From: Clostridium sp. DSM 17811
Lineage (GTDB): Bacteria > Bacillota > Clostridia > Clostridiales > Clostridiaceae
Direction: 5' to 3'
DNA length: 64,000 nucleotides
Assembly: GCF_018861905.1 (NCBI RefSeq)
Contig: NZ_JAHLDU010000016.1
Span: forward strand, 1-64,000
Positions 26,690-35,968 of the stretch are shown here, in pieces. The position numbers and the translations under genes were made by a program. The stretch's first letter is position 1. Each line of letters opens with the position of its first letter. Under the pieces are notes generated by a model. That model was not told the origin of the DNA and did no database searches. It was given only the letters and a program-made list of their open reading frames with translations.

Positions 26690-26850
26690 CTAACACTTCC
26701 CTTCTTTTTTTCTAATATATTCTTCGAAATTCTTAGCCGAAAGTGGTTTGCTATAATAAAATCCTTGAATTATATCGCAACCATATTCTTTTAATGTTAT
26801 CATCTGTTGTTCTTGATCAACCCCACTTTCTTCCCAAGTTTTTATTTGTT
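26690..26850 (-). pseudogene. C-terminal remnant of an EAL-domain protein
   Basis: The minus strand keeps [20 protein letters not shown] then [12 protein letters not shown] and a stop at 26690. This is the conserved end of a c-di-GMP phosphodiesterase EAL domain (QGxxxSKPL). The catalytic EAL residues are gone. It runs directly into the 5' end of the chemoreceptor gene. The rest of the gap to 27041 has no gene. Confidence 0.75.
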
Positions 26851-27041
26851 TACATAATTTAAGGCTATGTCAGCATTTTGAATTACAGTAAATATATTTA
26901 ATGAATTTTATTTCAAATAGTGTTGTATTAGTATTGTACTACTCACTTTGTGGTTTTGTAAACATAATTCTCCTAAAGTTACAAATTATTTTAATAATTC
27001 AATTTTACAGTATTTTATGTTAATATATAAGTGAATGGTAG

Positions 27042-27980
27042 GTGAGTAACGTTAAACACTTTTATAATAGACTAAAAAAACTTCGTATAGAAAGTAATTT
27101 GCTTCAAAGATATTTAGCTGAAATGCTTGGTTTAGCTCAAACAACTATAGCGAATTATGAACAAGGTAAGCGCTTTCCTGATGAGGAAACACTGCAAAAA
27201 ATAGCAGACTTTTTTAATGTTTCTCTAGATTACTTACTTGGAAGATCAGAAATAAAAAACTACAATGAAGATTTTATACTGAGAGATTCAATACAATTAT
27301 CCAAGTGTTTAATAGAACCTGAAATGCTTCTATTAAAGAATTCATATTTTAAGGCTTTAATTAATGGTGAATCGCAAAAAGCAAGTGAGATGATTTTAAA
27401 TGCAGTTACTAGTGATATGATTGATATAAAAAGAATATATAACGACGTATTTGAAAGATCTCTTATAGAAATTGGACAGCAATGGGATATGAATATTATA
27501 GATATTTATCAAGAACATTATTTTTCGTACTCTACACAACTTATAATGTCACAGCTTTTCCCTTATTTTCATACCTCTGAGAAAAATGGGCATTCCCTTA
27601 TATCTTTAAGTACATCTGGTGATTCACATAATATTGGCATACGTATGGTTACAGATTTTTTTGAAATTGATGGGTGGAATACCTATTTTCTTGGCTGTGA
27701 TGTTCCATCGCAGAGTGTGATAAAGGCAATAAAAGACCGTAAAGCTAATATAGTTGCAATATCCTGTACAATGCCTAATTATCTTGAGTCAGTGCACTGT
27801 TTAATTACAGCTATAAGGAATTTAAAAGATTTTAGCGATGTTAAAATAATAGTAGGTGGGCGACTATTCAATAGGGATAAAAATTTGTGGAAGTTTGTTG
27901 GAGCCGATGGATATTCTTCTAATGCGGATGAGGCTGTTAAAATTGCTAATGAATTTATGATAAATAATGTTTTAGAATAA
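27042..27980 (+). CDS. Xre-type HTH regulator with B12-binding domain
   Basis: 312 residues. An N-terminal helix-turn-helix (about 6-60; LAEMLGLAQTTIANYEQGKR) is joined to a B12-binding helical cap (about 80-155) and a Rossmann-like B12-binding domain (about 165-305) with the lower-ligand motif SGDSHNIGIRMV, a DxHxxG match. Such proteins are cobalamin-dependent transcription regulators, and some relatives sense light through adenosylcobalamin. The start is GTG at 27042 with a weak ribosome site. It is divergent from the chemoreceptor gene and upstream of the HD-GYP gene. Ligand form and targets are unknown. Confidence 0.85.
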   Translation: MSNVKHFYNRLKKLRIESNLLQRYLAEMLGLAQTTIANYEQGKRFPDEETLQKIADFFNVSLDYLLGRSEIKNYNEDFILRDSIQLSKCLIEPEMLLLKNSYFKALINGESQKASEMILNAVTSDMIDIKRIYNDVFERSLIEIGQQWDMNIIDIYQEHYFSYSTQLIMSQLFPYFHTSEKNGHSLISLSTSGDSHNIGIRMVTDFFEIDGWNTYFLGCDVPSQSVIKAIKDRKANIVAISCTMPNYLESVHCLITAIRNLKDFSDVKIIVGGRLFNRDKNLWKFVGADGYSSNADEAVKIANEFMINNVLE

Positions 27981-28021
27981 CCTCAAATCGTTGTTATATA
28001 TTTAATTTCAAACTCAGGGAG

Positions 28022-28093
28022 ATAATTTGCTATTATCTTTATCAGAAGTAGTAGATTAGCAAATCCCTTGGTTGCGCAACATCGACGTAGAAC
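28022..28093 (+). pseudogene. 5' scrap of a second HD-GYP gene copy
   Basis: Closely matches 29222-29293, the beginning of the intact HD-GYP gene (GCAAATCCCTTGGTTGCGCA and neighbours are identical), then loses similarity. It directly follows the B12-regulator gene, the position expected for a full HD-GYP gene in the ancestral unit. Confidence 0.7.
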
Positions 28094-28132
28094 AAACCCG
28101 TTGCAGCCCCATCTGTCTATTAAACATAAAAA

Positions 28133-28177
28133 TGCCCTATAGAATAGACAAGTTTTAATTGTCTATTCTATAGGGCA
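28133..28177. terminator. terminator, copy B of a duplicated block
   Basis: The same perfect TGCCCTATAGAATAGAC stem as at 24881-24925, with near-identical flanks running into the last codons of the GntR gene. It terminates the GntR gene on the minus strand. Confidence 0.8.
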
Positions 28178-28209
28178 AATATTATATTAACTATTATTTT
28201 TATTAATAT

Positions 28210-28878
28210 CTATTTCTTTATGTCTCTTATTGTTCGTTCTATATGTCTTTTTGCAAATAATTTTGCAAGCTGCGAATCTCTATTTTTTATAGCCTCTAAT
28301 ATGAGCTTATGTTCACTAAGCCCTCCAGAAGGTCCTAAATTATTGTACAATAGCTTTTGATGGGCCCTTAAAAGATTCTTTAATATTTCGTTTACTTTTA
28401 TAATCAAGGGACTATTGCTTCCTTCCACAATTTTCATATGAAAATTTAAATCTTCTTCAGTAAATTTTTCAAAATCATCTTGATATTTAATCATATTGTT
28501 ATAACATTCCTCGATTTCATTTACTAAATCATCGCTACATCTCTGGGCGCAAAGCCCTGCTGCTTCTGACTCTATTATTAATCTAAATTCCAATATATCA
28601 TTATAATTATCTTGACCTAGGGTAATCATAGGTATTAAACTATTTAAATAAACAGATGGCTTTAAATCATTAACAAAAGTACCTCCACCTCTCCTTTTGC
28701 TGACAATATTAACTGCTGACATTTTTTCTATAGCTTCTCTAACAGATACTCTACTTACTTGCAACTCCTGCGCAAGTTTAAGTTCTGACATAATTTTCAT
28801 TCCCGGTTTATATTCTCCACTAATAATTTTTTCTTGTATTACATTAAAAACTCTATCACTAGTTCTTGTATCCTTCAT
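28210..28878 (-). CDS. GntR family regulator, FadR/FCD subfamily
   Basis: 222 residues: winged helix at about 5-75 (ELKLAQELQVSRVSVREAIE, then VSKRRGGGTFVND) and an all-helical FCD ligand domain at about 85-215, whose D..H..H metal-binding positions (Asp/His in FHMKIVEGSNS, SEHKLILEAI and KRHIERTI) are present. FCD regulators commonly respond to sugar acids. The palindromes at the dehydratase promoter fit this subfamily, so it is the likely repressor of the gluconate-type operon, separated from it by inserted signalling genes. Its last codons and terminator are shared with the chemoreceptor gene end at 24.9 kb. Confidence 0.9.
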   Translation of the reverse strand: MKDTRTSDRVFNVIQEKIISGEYKPGMKIMSELKLAQELQVSRVSVREAIEKMSAVNIVSKRRGGGTFVNDLKPSVYLNSLIPMITLGQDNYNDILEFRLIIESEAAGLCAQRCSDDLVNEIEECYNNMIKYQDDFEKFTEEDLNFHMKIVEGSNSPLIIKVNEILKNLLRAHQKLLYNNLGPSGGLSEHKLILEAIKNRDSQLAKLFAKRHIERTIRDIKK

Positions 28879-29007
28879 CTCTTAATTCTCCTATATATCA
28901 TTAATTTGAATTTATCAATATCTAATAAATACATTATTATTTTATTTTACATTAATAGTATTATATCATGTGTTATCCATATAAACACTTATTCATTGTA
29001 ATAATAG

Positions 29008-29148
29008 AATCTACTTCTTTGATAGATACACTTATTGCCTCCAAATCATCACTAAACTCTTGCAGCATTTTAAGATACAACCAATTGACCAAATTCTGCT
29101 TTTCTTGTAATATTAATTGGAACACTAATGAATTTATGATAAATAATG
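29008..29148. pseudogene. chemoreceptor scrap joined to B12-regulator tail
   Basis: 29008-29050 and 29085-29122 match two separate pieces of the chemoreceptor gene (around 25708-25745 and 25928-25970, minus-strand coding). 29126-29148 is identical to the last codons of the B12 regulator (27947-27969). The order equals that of the intact unit, showing a collapsed second copy. The rest of 28879-29192 holds no gene. Confidence 0.7.
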
Positions 29149-29225
29149 AGACAACGATACTATAATAGTTTCAAAATCAAGGAGATGATTTTATTAAGAG
29201 TCAATTATCCGTAAACTTAGGTAAT

Positions 29226-30473
29226 TTGCTATTGTCTTTATCAGAAGTAGCCGATTTAGCAAATCCCTTGGTTGCGCAACATCAACATAGAACAGCATTT
29301 ATTGCACTTGAGTTATCAAAAACAGCCAATTTAGGATCTGAAATTACAGAAAATATTTTTACTGCTGCATTATTACATGATATTGGTGCAGTATCTGTGG
29401 AAGAGAAAACAGCTATTCATAATTTTAAGGAAATAGATGAAAATATTCATACTATAAGAGGGGAATTATTATTAGAACAAATACCATGGTTAAGAAAAAT
29501 TTCAAAGATAGTAAGAAACCATCATAGGAATTGGAATGATTGGGATGATGATATAGAAAACCCAGTAATTTTTTCTTCTCAAATCATTTTGTTATCTGAT
29601 TATGTTGAGAGATTAATAAATAGGAATAAATATATCTTACACCAAGTTAACGATATAGTAACAACAATAAAAAAATTATCAGGTACAGTTATACATAAGA
29701 ACATAGTAACTTATTTTCTTGATTTATCTAAAAGAGAGGAATTTTGGTTAGATTTAACTTCTCCTAATTTATATTCATTGTTATTAATCAACGGGCAGTT
29801 TAAAAACATGCAAATAGAACTAGACGATGTATCATTAATATCAAATTTATATCGTGATCTAATAGATTTTAAATCTAGATTTACGGCTACTCATACATCT
29901 GGTGTATCAGAATGTGCAGTAAAATTATCTGAATTATTTGGACTTGCAGCGTTAGATGTAAAGTCAATGAGGATAGCAGGGAATTTTCATGATATAGGTA
30001 AATTAATAATACCAAACAGTATTCTTGAGAAGCCAGGCAAATTAACAGTTGATGAGTTTGCAATTATAAGGTGTCATACTTATCACACATTTAAGACGTT
30101 AAATTCAATTGGTGGTTTGCAACGAATAGCTGAGTGGGCAGCTTATCACCATGAAAAATTAGATGGAAGTGGGTACCCATTTCATCTTACTAGTGAAGAA
30201 ATTGGTACCGGTTCTAGAATAATGGCTGTTGCAGATATATTTACAGCCATATCCGAAGATAGACCTTATAGAAAAGGAATGGATAAAAATGAAATTTATA
30301 CGGTTATGAAAAAACAAGCAAATGAAAATTTATTGGATAAACGGATTGTTGAATTACTATTCGATAACTATGAAGTTATAAATACACAAGTAAAAATGGA
30401 ACAATCAAAAGCATTAAGTTTTTATGAAACACGGTTTTCATCAATAATTCATGAGAACAAACGCACAATATAA
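29226..30473 (+). CDS. HD-GYP domain protein, probable c-di-GMP phosphodiesterase
   Basis: At least 415 residues with two HD-type domains: N-terminal (about 10-150, ALLHDIGAVS, HHRNWNDWDDDI) and C-terminal HD-GYP (about 215-400, FHDIGKLIIP, HHEKLDGSGYP, DIFTAISEDRPYRKGM). The second has all metal ligands and the GYP triplet, so hydrolysis of cyclic di-GMP is expected. TTG at 29226 is the first ordinary start codon. AGGAG at 29180-29184 instead points to an in-frame ATT at 29193, which would add 11 residues. It works in the same signalling cluster as two chemoreceptors and the EAL remnant. Confidence 0.88.
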   Translation: MLLSLSEVADLANPLVAQHQHRTAFIALELSKTANLGSEITENIFTAALLHDIGAVSVEEKTAIHNFKEIDENIHTIRGELLLEQIPWLRKISKIVRNHHRNWNDWDDDIENPVIFSSQIILLSDYVERLINRNKYILHQVNDIVTTIKKLSGTVIHKNIVTYFLDLSKREEFWLDLTSPNLYSLLLINGQFKNMQIELDDVSLISNLYRDLIDFKSRFTATHTSGVSECAVKLSELFGLAALDVKSMRIAGNFHDIGKLIIPNSILEKPGKLTVDEFAIIRCHTYHTFKTLNSIGGLQRIAEWAAYHHEKLDGSGYPFHLTSEEIGTGSRIMAVADIFTAISEDRPYRKGMDKNEIYTVMKKQANENLLDKRIVELLFDNYEVINTQVKMEQSKALSFYETRFSSIIHENKRTI

Positions 30474-30632
30474 ATCATTTTATTATACATATGTTGTAGA
30501 ACACTTTCTATTTTAGTACTACTGGATATTTTTCAAAATAAAAACAAATAAATGTTGAATGTTGGAAACTATTAGTGGTAAAATAAATTTTAAAAAGGAA
30601 AATGTGTCGAATAACAAAAGAGGGGGATACAT

Positions 30633-32642
30633 ATGAAAAATATTAAAAGAAAACGAATTAACTTAAGAAGTTTAAAGGTTAGATTATTAGTAGTTTTAGT
30701 CATACTATGTTTAGCACCCATAATCATACTAGGAATAATTACTTACAATAAATCTCATGCTATTTTAGAATCTAAAGTTAAACTAACTTCTGCGCAAACA
30801 TTGGGAGAAGTTAACAGAGGACTTACTAACTATTTAGTTGGAATACAGGGGTATGTGGATATGTTAGCCGCTAATATTGATTTAAAATCATTGCAACAAC
30901 ACCCTGAATTTAAACCTTATGCTTTAGGGGCATTGCAATCCGTTAAGGACAGTAGAAAAGACTTAACTAATGTGTATTTTGCAAGTGCTAACAAAGACTT
31001 TCTAATCTATCCCATTCAAAAAATGCCTAAAGGGTATGACCCAACTGCTAGACCTTGGTATACTAAGGCGGTAGAAAATAAAGGTAATGTAATTTTTACA
31101 GAACCTTATAAAGACGCTAATAGTGGATTAATGATGTTTTCAATTGCGAAAGCTGTAGAGAATAACGGGCTAATAGTAGGTGTAATTTCTACGGATATTA
31201 ATTTAACCACTATATCAGATAGCTTATCTTCAATTAAAATAGGTAATAATGGGTATACTTCCGTGTCAAGCATGCAAGGTTTAATGATTTCTAATCCTGA
31301 TAAAAGTTTACTCGGAGGGACTGAAGTAAATACTCTATCTTATTGGAATAATGTTAAAGTAAATAAAGAAGGTGTAGAAAACTTTATTTACAAAGGAGTA
31401 AATAATTATTGCGTTTATACAACTAATGCATTAACCGGCTGGAAAATTATAGCGTATATGCCTACAACTGAATTATTAAATGATACAAATGTTCTAAAAA
31501 ATATTACCCTTTTAATTATTTTAATATTAGGTGTAATAGCCATATTTGTGTCCTTAATATTAAGTAAATCCATAACCGCAAAGCTTGATAAATTGGAGCA
31601 TATATTTAGCAAGGCTTCTGCGGGTGATTTATCAGTACACGTAGATATAAAATCTAAAGATGAATTTGGTGAATTAGGAAACCATTTTAATATTATGATT
31701 AATAATATAGGTAATCTTATTAAGAAGGTTAAAGATACGGCTGAGACTATTTCAACAGCATCTGAAGAAATAAATAGGATGTCTAGTGAAACTGCAGTGG
31801 CAGTAGAGGAAGTATCCTTAACTATCGATCAAGTTGCAAATGGCAGCTCAGATCAAGCTCAAGATATTGCGAATGGCGCAGACTCTGTTCGTAAACTAGG
31901 TAATAGTATTGACAATATAAAAACATTAGCTATTAAGATAGATACAGTATCTAAAAAGACTGACGATTTAAGTGAAAATGGCTTAAATGTGGTGAATATG
32001 CTTATGGAGAAAACCGAAGAAGCAAATGCCTCAGCGCAAAAAGTTACAGTTGTTATTGAGGAAATGAATACAGTAAGTGAAAATATTGGAGCTATAACTG
32101 AAACTATAAATAGTATTGCATCACAAACTAATCTTTTAGCTTTAAATGCTGCTATAGAAGCAGCTAGGGCAGGAGAGGCAGGTAAAGGTTTCTCGGTGGT
32201 CGCAGATGAAATAAGGAAACTAGCAGAGCAGTCCGCAGCTTCCACAAAGCAAATTCAAGAATTAATTTTAAAGGTTAAAGAAAACTCAGTACAAGCAGTT
32301 TTGACAATGGAAGATTCTAAAGATGTAGTAGAGAAGCAGACAAATGCAGTAATAGAGACTAAATCAATATTCAATAAGATTTCCGAGTCTATAAGAAATC
32401 TTAAAGTCGGAGCAGATGAAATTTCTTCTTCTATAGCAGAAACTAACATTCAAAAGGATGACATAGTTGATAAAATGCAAAGTATTGCTGCGGTAAGTGA
32501 AGAGTCTTGTGCAAGTACAGAGGAAGTTTCCGCAACAACAGAAGAAATAACAGCAACCATGAATGAATTTAGTAATACTGCTGAAAAAATGAAAACTCTC
32601 GTGGATGTCTTAGAATCAGCAATCTCACAATTTAAATTATAA
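30633..32642 (+). CDS. dCache-type methyl-accepting chemotaxis protein
   Basis: 669 residues. Membrane helix at about 20-42, an extracellular dCache_1 sensor (about 45-285; [20 protein letters not shown], then [13 protein letters not shown]), helix at about 287-310, HAMP, and the signalling domain ([40 protein letters not shown]). The RPWY pattern with a following Asp is the typical ligand-loop layout of dCache sensors for amino acids or related small molecules. AGAGGGGGA precedes the ATG. It follows the HD-GYP gene in the same direction but with its own spacing, and a clear terminator follows. Confidence 0.93.
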   Translation: MKNIKRKRINLRSLKVRLLVVLVILCLAPIIILGIITYNKSHAILESKVKLTSAQTLGEVNRGLTNYLVGIQGYVDMLAANIDLKSLQQHPEFKPYALGALQSVKDSRKDLTNVYFASANKDFLIYPIQKMPKGYDPTARPWYTKAVENKGNVIFTEPYKDANSGLMMFSIAKAVENNGLIVGVISTDINLTTISDSLSSIKIGNNGYTSVSSMQGLMISNPDKSLLGGTEVNTLSYWNNVKVNKEGVENFIYKGVNNYCVYTTNALTGWKIIAYMPTTELLNDTNVLKNITLLIILILGVIAIFVSLILSKSITAKLDKLEHIFSKASAGDLSVHVDIKSKDEFGELGNHFNIMINNIGNLIKKVKDTAETISTASEEINRMSSETAVAVEEVSLTIDQVANGSSDQAQDIANGADSVRKLGNSIDNIKTLAIKIDTVSKKTDDLSENGLNVVNMLMEKTEEANASAQKVTVVIEEMNTVSENIGAITETINSIASQTNLLALNAAIEAARAGEAGKGFSVVADEIRKLAEQSAASTKQIQELILKVKENSVQAVLTMEDSKDVVEKQTNAVIETKSIFNKISESIRNLKVGADEISSSIAETNIQKDDIVDKMQSIAAVSEESCASTEEVSATTEEITATMNEFSNTAEKMKTLVDVLESAISQFKL

Positions 32643-32716
32643 CCTTCTGCAATGGGATCCAACATAAAATCACTTTTATCATTATTGTTAGAAGTAGAAT
32701 AAATTTTTTTTAACAT

Positions 32717-32764
32717 AATAAGTCTAAATTACTTAAAAATATTATTTAAGGATTTAGACTTATT
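32717..32764 (+). terminator. rho-independent terminator
   Basis: AATAAGTCTAAAT pairs perfectly with ATTTAGACTTATT, followed by AATTTTTTA. It ends the dCache chemoreceptor transcript. Confidence 0.75.
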
Positions 32765-32841
32765 AATTTTTTACTGTATTTTTGAACACAACACAATCAA
32801 GAACCCTCTTAATTTATGTGTGGGAGTTATAGAACACCCAC

Positions 32842-33537
32842 TTAGTATAAATGTTCATCCTCGGGCTGATAATTATTTAAAAAGAAGTTAGCTAATGTTA
32901 ATTCCATATAAGGTACTATCCACAATAAAGCTATTCCTAAAGTTACTAATGATATACACACCCATCCTATATAGCTTAACTCCAAAAGGAATAATTCCAT
33001 TTTATGACCATACATATTTTTTTTACTTTTAGCTAGTGCTTTAATTACACTAATATTATCTTCCACTGCTATAATGTAGTATGCCATCCTGTAGTATAAA
33101 GTTATGAAACAAGTAATTATTGCCATAACCAACGAAAGAAAGATTCCATCTCTTGAAGAATATATTGCAACTAATCCATTAATTATCATAAGTCCATTAA
33201 GTACTAAATATATTACTGACGATGCTATAAGATGTTTAAATCCACTAAATATAGTTCCTACACTTACTGTCTTTTTTTTGCTAAGTCTGCTATAAAATAT
33301 AACTGAACTTAGCGCTAATGGAGATACTAGTATAGTAACAACATATGATAATGACTGTATGTTAATATTAAGTGTTAAATTTATTACTGTGATTAGCGTT
33401 ATTAGTGTGATTAGTATAATTGGTATAAAAGTATATATTAGAGTGAATCCAATAGCTATTCCCCAATTACCACTTAACTGCCTCTTTGCTTGAGCTTTAT
33501 AATCTGGTTGAATTCTTTCTGGCGTATCATTTTCCAT
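32842..33537 (-). CDS. DUF975 family membrane protein
   Basis: 231 residues with about six membrane helices. The N-terminal KAQAKRQLSGNWGIAIGFTL pattern (lysine-rich amphipathic helix, then GNWG) and the C-terminal block FLLELSYIGWVCISLVTLGI define DUF975. Function is unknown. Members are common in Firmicutes and sometimes linked to envelope homeostasis. It stands alone, divergent from the germination permease. Confidence 0.85.
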   Translation of the reverse strand: MENDTPERIQPDYKAQAKRQLSGNWGIAIGFTLIYTFIPIILITLITLITVINLTLNINIQSLSYVVTILVSPLALSSVIFYSRLSKKKTVSVGTIFSGFKHLIASSVIYLVLNGLMIINGLVAIYSSRDGIFLSLVMAIITCFITLYYRMAYYIIAVEDNISVIKALAKSKKNMYGHKMELFLLELSYIGWVCISLVTLGIALLWIVPYMELTLANFFLNNYQPEDEHLY

Positions 33538-33816
33538 ATTTGAGTGCCTCCTATTTTTTATTTGATTGCTTTTCCCATATAATACTTAATGACACTCTTG
33601 CTTAAATTTTAATTTTTCTTCCAGCGTACTTTATTACACACTACCCTATGAAAATGAGTAATGCAATATATTTTGCGTTAAATGTCGTTTTTCGCTCATA
33701 AACGGAAGTTGTTATTGCTGGATTTATGGATAAATTGAGTGATATGACTAAATACTTATTTATTGGGAAAATTAATAATATATATTTAATTAAAGAAAAC
33801 ACCTTAGGAGGTATAA

Positions 33817-34923
33817 ATGAAAAATGAAGCTATTTCAGAAAGGCAAGGCATTATCTTAATAATATTTTTCCTACTTGGGAATTCTCTTTTAGTGGGGTCT
33901 GGTAATCCTGCAAACAAAGATGCCTGGCTAGCAATAATTATTGCTATTTTATGGTCAACTATACTATTTCTTATCTTTTCTAGAATTTTATCTTTATATC
34001 CAGGAAAAGATCTATTTGATATACTCCCAATCGTTATGGGAAAGTTTCTAGGGAAAATTATAAGCATACTAATGATTTGGTTTACCTTTCATACTGGGCT
34101 CTTAATTATTAGAATTATATCAGAATTTACTAATATTTTAGTGTTCGCTGATACACCAGTAGTAATACCAATGATTTTTTTTACTATATTACTTATATGG
34201 AGTCTAAATGCAGGCATTGAAGTCTTAGGCCGATGGGCTGAATTCTTCAGTTTTATTGTAATTCTAATAGTTTTAATTGTACCGCTATTGTCAATTACAC
34301 AAATGGATATTAACAGATTAAAGCCAATACTAGATAATGGTTTATCACCACTTCTAAATGGTGCTTTCTCGAGTTTTTCCTTTCCCTTTGGTGAAGTTGT
34401 AATTTTTACAATGGTATTTTCAAATATATCAAAAATTAAAAATTACAAAAAAACATTTATGGTAGCCTTATTCGTAGGAGGAGGACTTATAGTTTTAACA
34501 GTTTTAAGAAACATTTTAGTACTAGGCAGTGAATCCGTCTCTAGTGTATATTTCGCCTCTAGCATGGCAGTAAGTCTTATTAGACTTGGTTTTCTTCAAA
34601 GACTTGAACTTACAGTAATTATTGTATTTTTAGTTTGTATATTTGTTAAAGTAAGTATATGTGCTTTTGCAGTTTGCAACGGAATTTCAAAAGTTTTTGG
34701 GTTTGATGATTACAAATTTATTGTAACACCTATAGCTCTTTTAATGTTAAACATCTCTTTTTTTATTTACAAAAGTACCACGGAAATGGCATTTTTCACT
34801 TATAATATATGGCAATATTATGCCTTCCCTTTTGAAGTTATAATACCCTTAATTGTTTTTATTGTAGCGGAGATTAAGAGTAGACGTTCTACCTTTAAAT
34901 TTTTTAAATACCCTAATAAATAA
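33817..34923 (+). CDS. GerAB/GRKB family spore germination permease
   Basis: 368 residues, ten predicted membrane helices, of the APC-superfamily germinant-receptor B subunit type. [20 protein letters not shown] and [20 protein letters not shown] near the N-terminus are characteristic. In complete receptors this subunit binds the amino-acid germinant in the spore inner membrane together with A and C subunits, which are absent here, so it is an orphan. TTAGGAGGT stands before the ATG. Sporulation-phase expression is expected from the family, not shown. Confidence 0.88.
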   Translation: MKNEAISERQGIILIIFFLLGNSLLVGSGNPANKDAWLAIIIAILWSTILFLIFSRILSLYPGKDLFDILPIVMGKFLGKIISILMIWFTFHTGLLIIRIISEFTNILVFADTPVVIPMIFFTILLIWSLNAGIEVLGRWAEFFSFIVILIVLIVPLLSITQMDINRLKPILDNGLSPLLNGAFSSFSFPFGEVVIFTMVFSNISKIKNYKKTFMVALFVGGGLIVLTVLRNILVLGSESVSSVYFASSMAVSLIRLGFLQRLELTVIIVFLVCIFVKVSICAFAVCNGISKVFGFDDYKFIVTPIALLMLNISFFIYKSTTEMAFFTYNIWQYYAFPFEVIIPLIVFIVAEIKSRRSTFKFFKYPNK

Positions 34924-35070
34924 CTCTATGACTTTATTTAATTGATATGCAGGGAATACCGCAGCTAATGTTTTACCTTCTCCTGTTTGCATTTCAATGA
35001 ACTTTCCTTTATGCATTGCTATGCCCGCGTTTATTTGCTCACCATAAGCCTCTGCCTCACTGAAAATTTA
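34924..35070 (-). pseudogene. SecA N-terminal scrap
   Basis: One minus-strand frame reads [20 protein letters not shown] followed by [16 protein letters not shown]. This is the Walker A region of SecA-type preprotein translocase ATPases. There is no start codon, and similarity stops on both sides, so it is a relic of a second secA-like gene. Confidence 0.7.
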
Positions 35071-35130
35071 CTTAATTATACACTATCAAAGTATTTCTTT
35101 CCTACTTCCTTATAAGATCGCAAAAAAAAT

Positions 35131-35156
35131 AACCATCTAAATTTGATAGCATGGTT
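35131..35156 (+). terminator. weak stem-loop with T-run
   Basis: AACCATCTA pairs with TAG-C-ATGGTT (one bulge) and is followed by GTTTTTG. It may end the germination-permease transcript or the small minus-strand gene beside it. Confidence 0.45.
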
Positions 35157-35198
35157 GTTTTTGTAATATTTTTCAAAGTTTCTTTAGCAATTCAAAAA

Positions 35199-35345
35199 CT
35201 AATACTCTGAAATATTTAAATTATATTTTTTGGCCAATCGAAGAAGTTCTTTTTCATTCGGACTATTTTTCGTAAGAATTAGAGACATAATTTTCGATGT
35301 ACCTACCTTTTTTAATAAATCTTGTCTTAATTTTTCATAATTCAT
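35199..35345 (-). CDS. small protein, Nif11-leader-like
   Basis: 48 residues, MNYEKLRQDLLKKVGTSKIM continuing to NEKELLRLAKKYNLNISEY. An excellent GGAGGG ribosome site precedes the ATG. The C-terminal ExLLRLAKKYNLNIS pattern resembles the helical Nif11-type domain found in small proteins and RiPP leader peptides, but there is no modification enzyme nearby and no Gly-Gly core. It may be simply a small regulatory protein. The family call is tentative, the gene call firmer. Confidence 0.5.
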   Translation of the reverse strand: MNYEKLRQDLLKKVGTSKIMSLILTKNSPNEKELLRLAKKYNLNISEY

Positions 35346-35623
35346 TGTTTTCACCCTCCTACTTATTCTTTTCTATAGTTTTTATATTCTATAGTATTAA
35401 TAAAATCTCGAGTAAAATAAACGTTTTTATTTTTATGTCACTATACATATTCTATATTATCTTCCCTTTTCCCTCTAATAGGTCAAAATTTATAAACAGC
35501 AAATATTAAACTGATTATTATGACTATACTCAACAAATAACATTTTTTTAATTATAATTTAACCTATTCTGCTTGCGAATTTTCTGCAATAACCTTACGA
35601 AACAAGACATAAAATATAACTTA

Positions 35624-35661
35624 AGCAGCCAATTTATAGTTTTATCTATAAATTGGCTGCT
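35624..35661. terminator. strong bidirectional terminator
   Basis: AGCAGCCAATTTATAG pairs perfectly with CTATAAATTGGCTGCT around TTTTAT. It ends the small gene at 35716-35874. The remaining 35346-35715 stretch shows nothing else. Confidence 0.8.
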
Positions 35662-35715
35662 ATTATTTTCAAAAGAAAAATAAATGTAATACAGTATTAT
35701 ATATATTCTAAGCTC

Positions 35716-35874
35716 CTATAATGGAACTTCTGCAACTTTCGGCCTTGTTTTGATCTTTTTAAGTTGTTTTTCAAGTTGTTTTTCAGCATCAAGCCTTATA
35801 AGGTTTTCAATTTTGACTTCCATGAATTTGTCTTTCATTTGCTCATTTGACATATTTTTTATATAAACATTCAT
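35716..35874 (-). CDS. small charged protein, unknown
   Basis: 52 residues from the ATG at 35874 (MNVYIKNMSNEQMKDKFMEV, then a Lys/Glu-rich helix ending RPKVAEVPL). AGAGGAT lies about 11 bases upstream, and the longer frame from 35910 lacks a site. A continuous amphipathic helix is likely. I recognise no family. It ends at a strong terminator. It lies behind adhE on the same strand, but with its own signals. Confidence 0.5.
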   Translation of the reverse strand: MNVYIKNMSNEQMKDKFMEVKIENLIRLDAEKQLEKQLKKIKTRPKVAEVPL

Positions 35875-35968
35875 ATATATACGCCATCCTCTCAGGTACA
35901 CTGTTATCATTTCATGTGATATAACTCTTAAATATCTACTTTAAATTTTTCTTTTATTGACTAATATT

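Noticed and set aside
33727-33828. 33-codon frame overlapping the start of the germination permease
   Set aside because: No ribosome site, and it runs through the permease ribosome site and start, so it is probably a chance open frame.
35297-35509. Plus-strand hydrophobic frame of 70 codons
   Set aside because: It overlaps the small minus-strand gene's ribosome site and consists of AT-rich sequence without its own translation signals.
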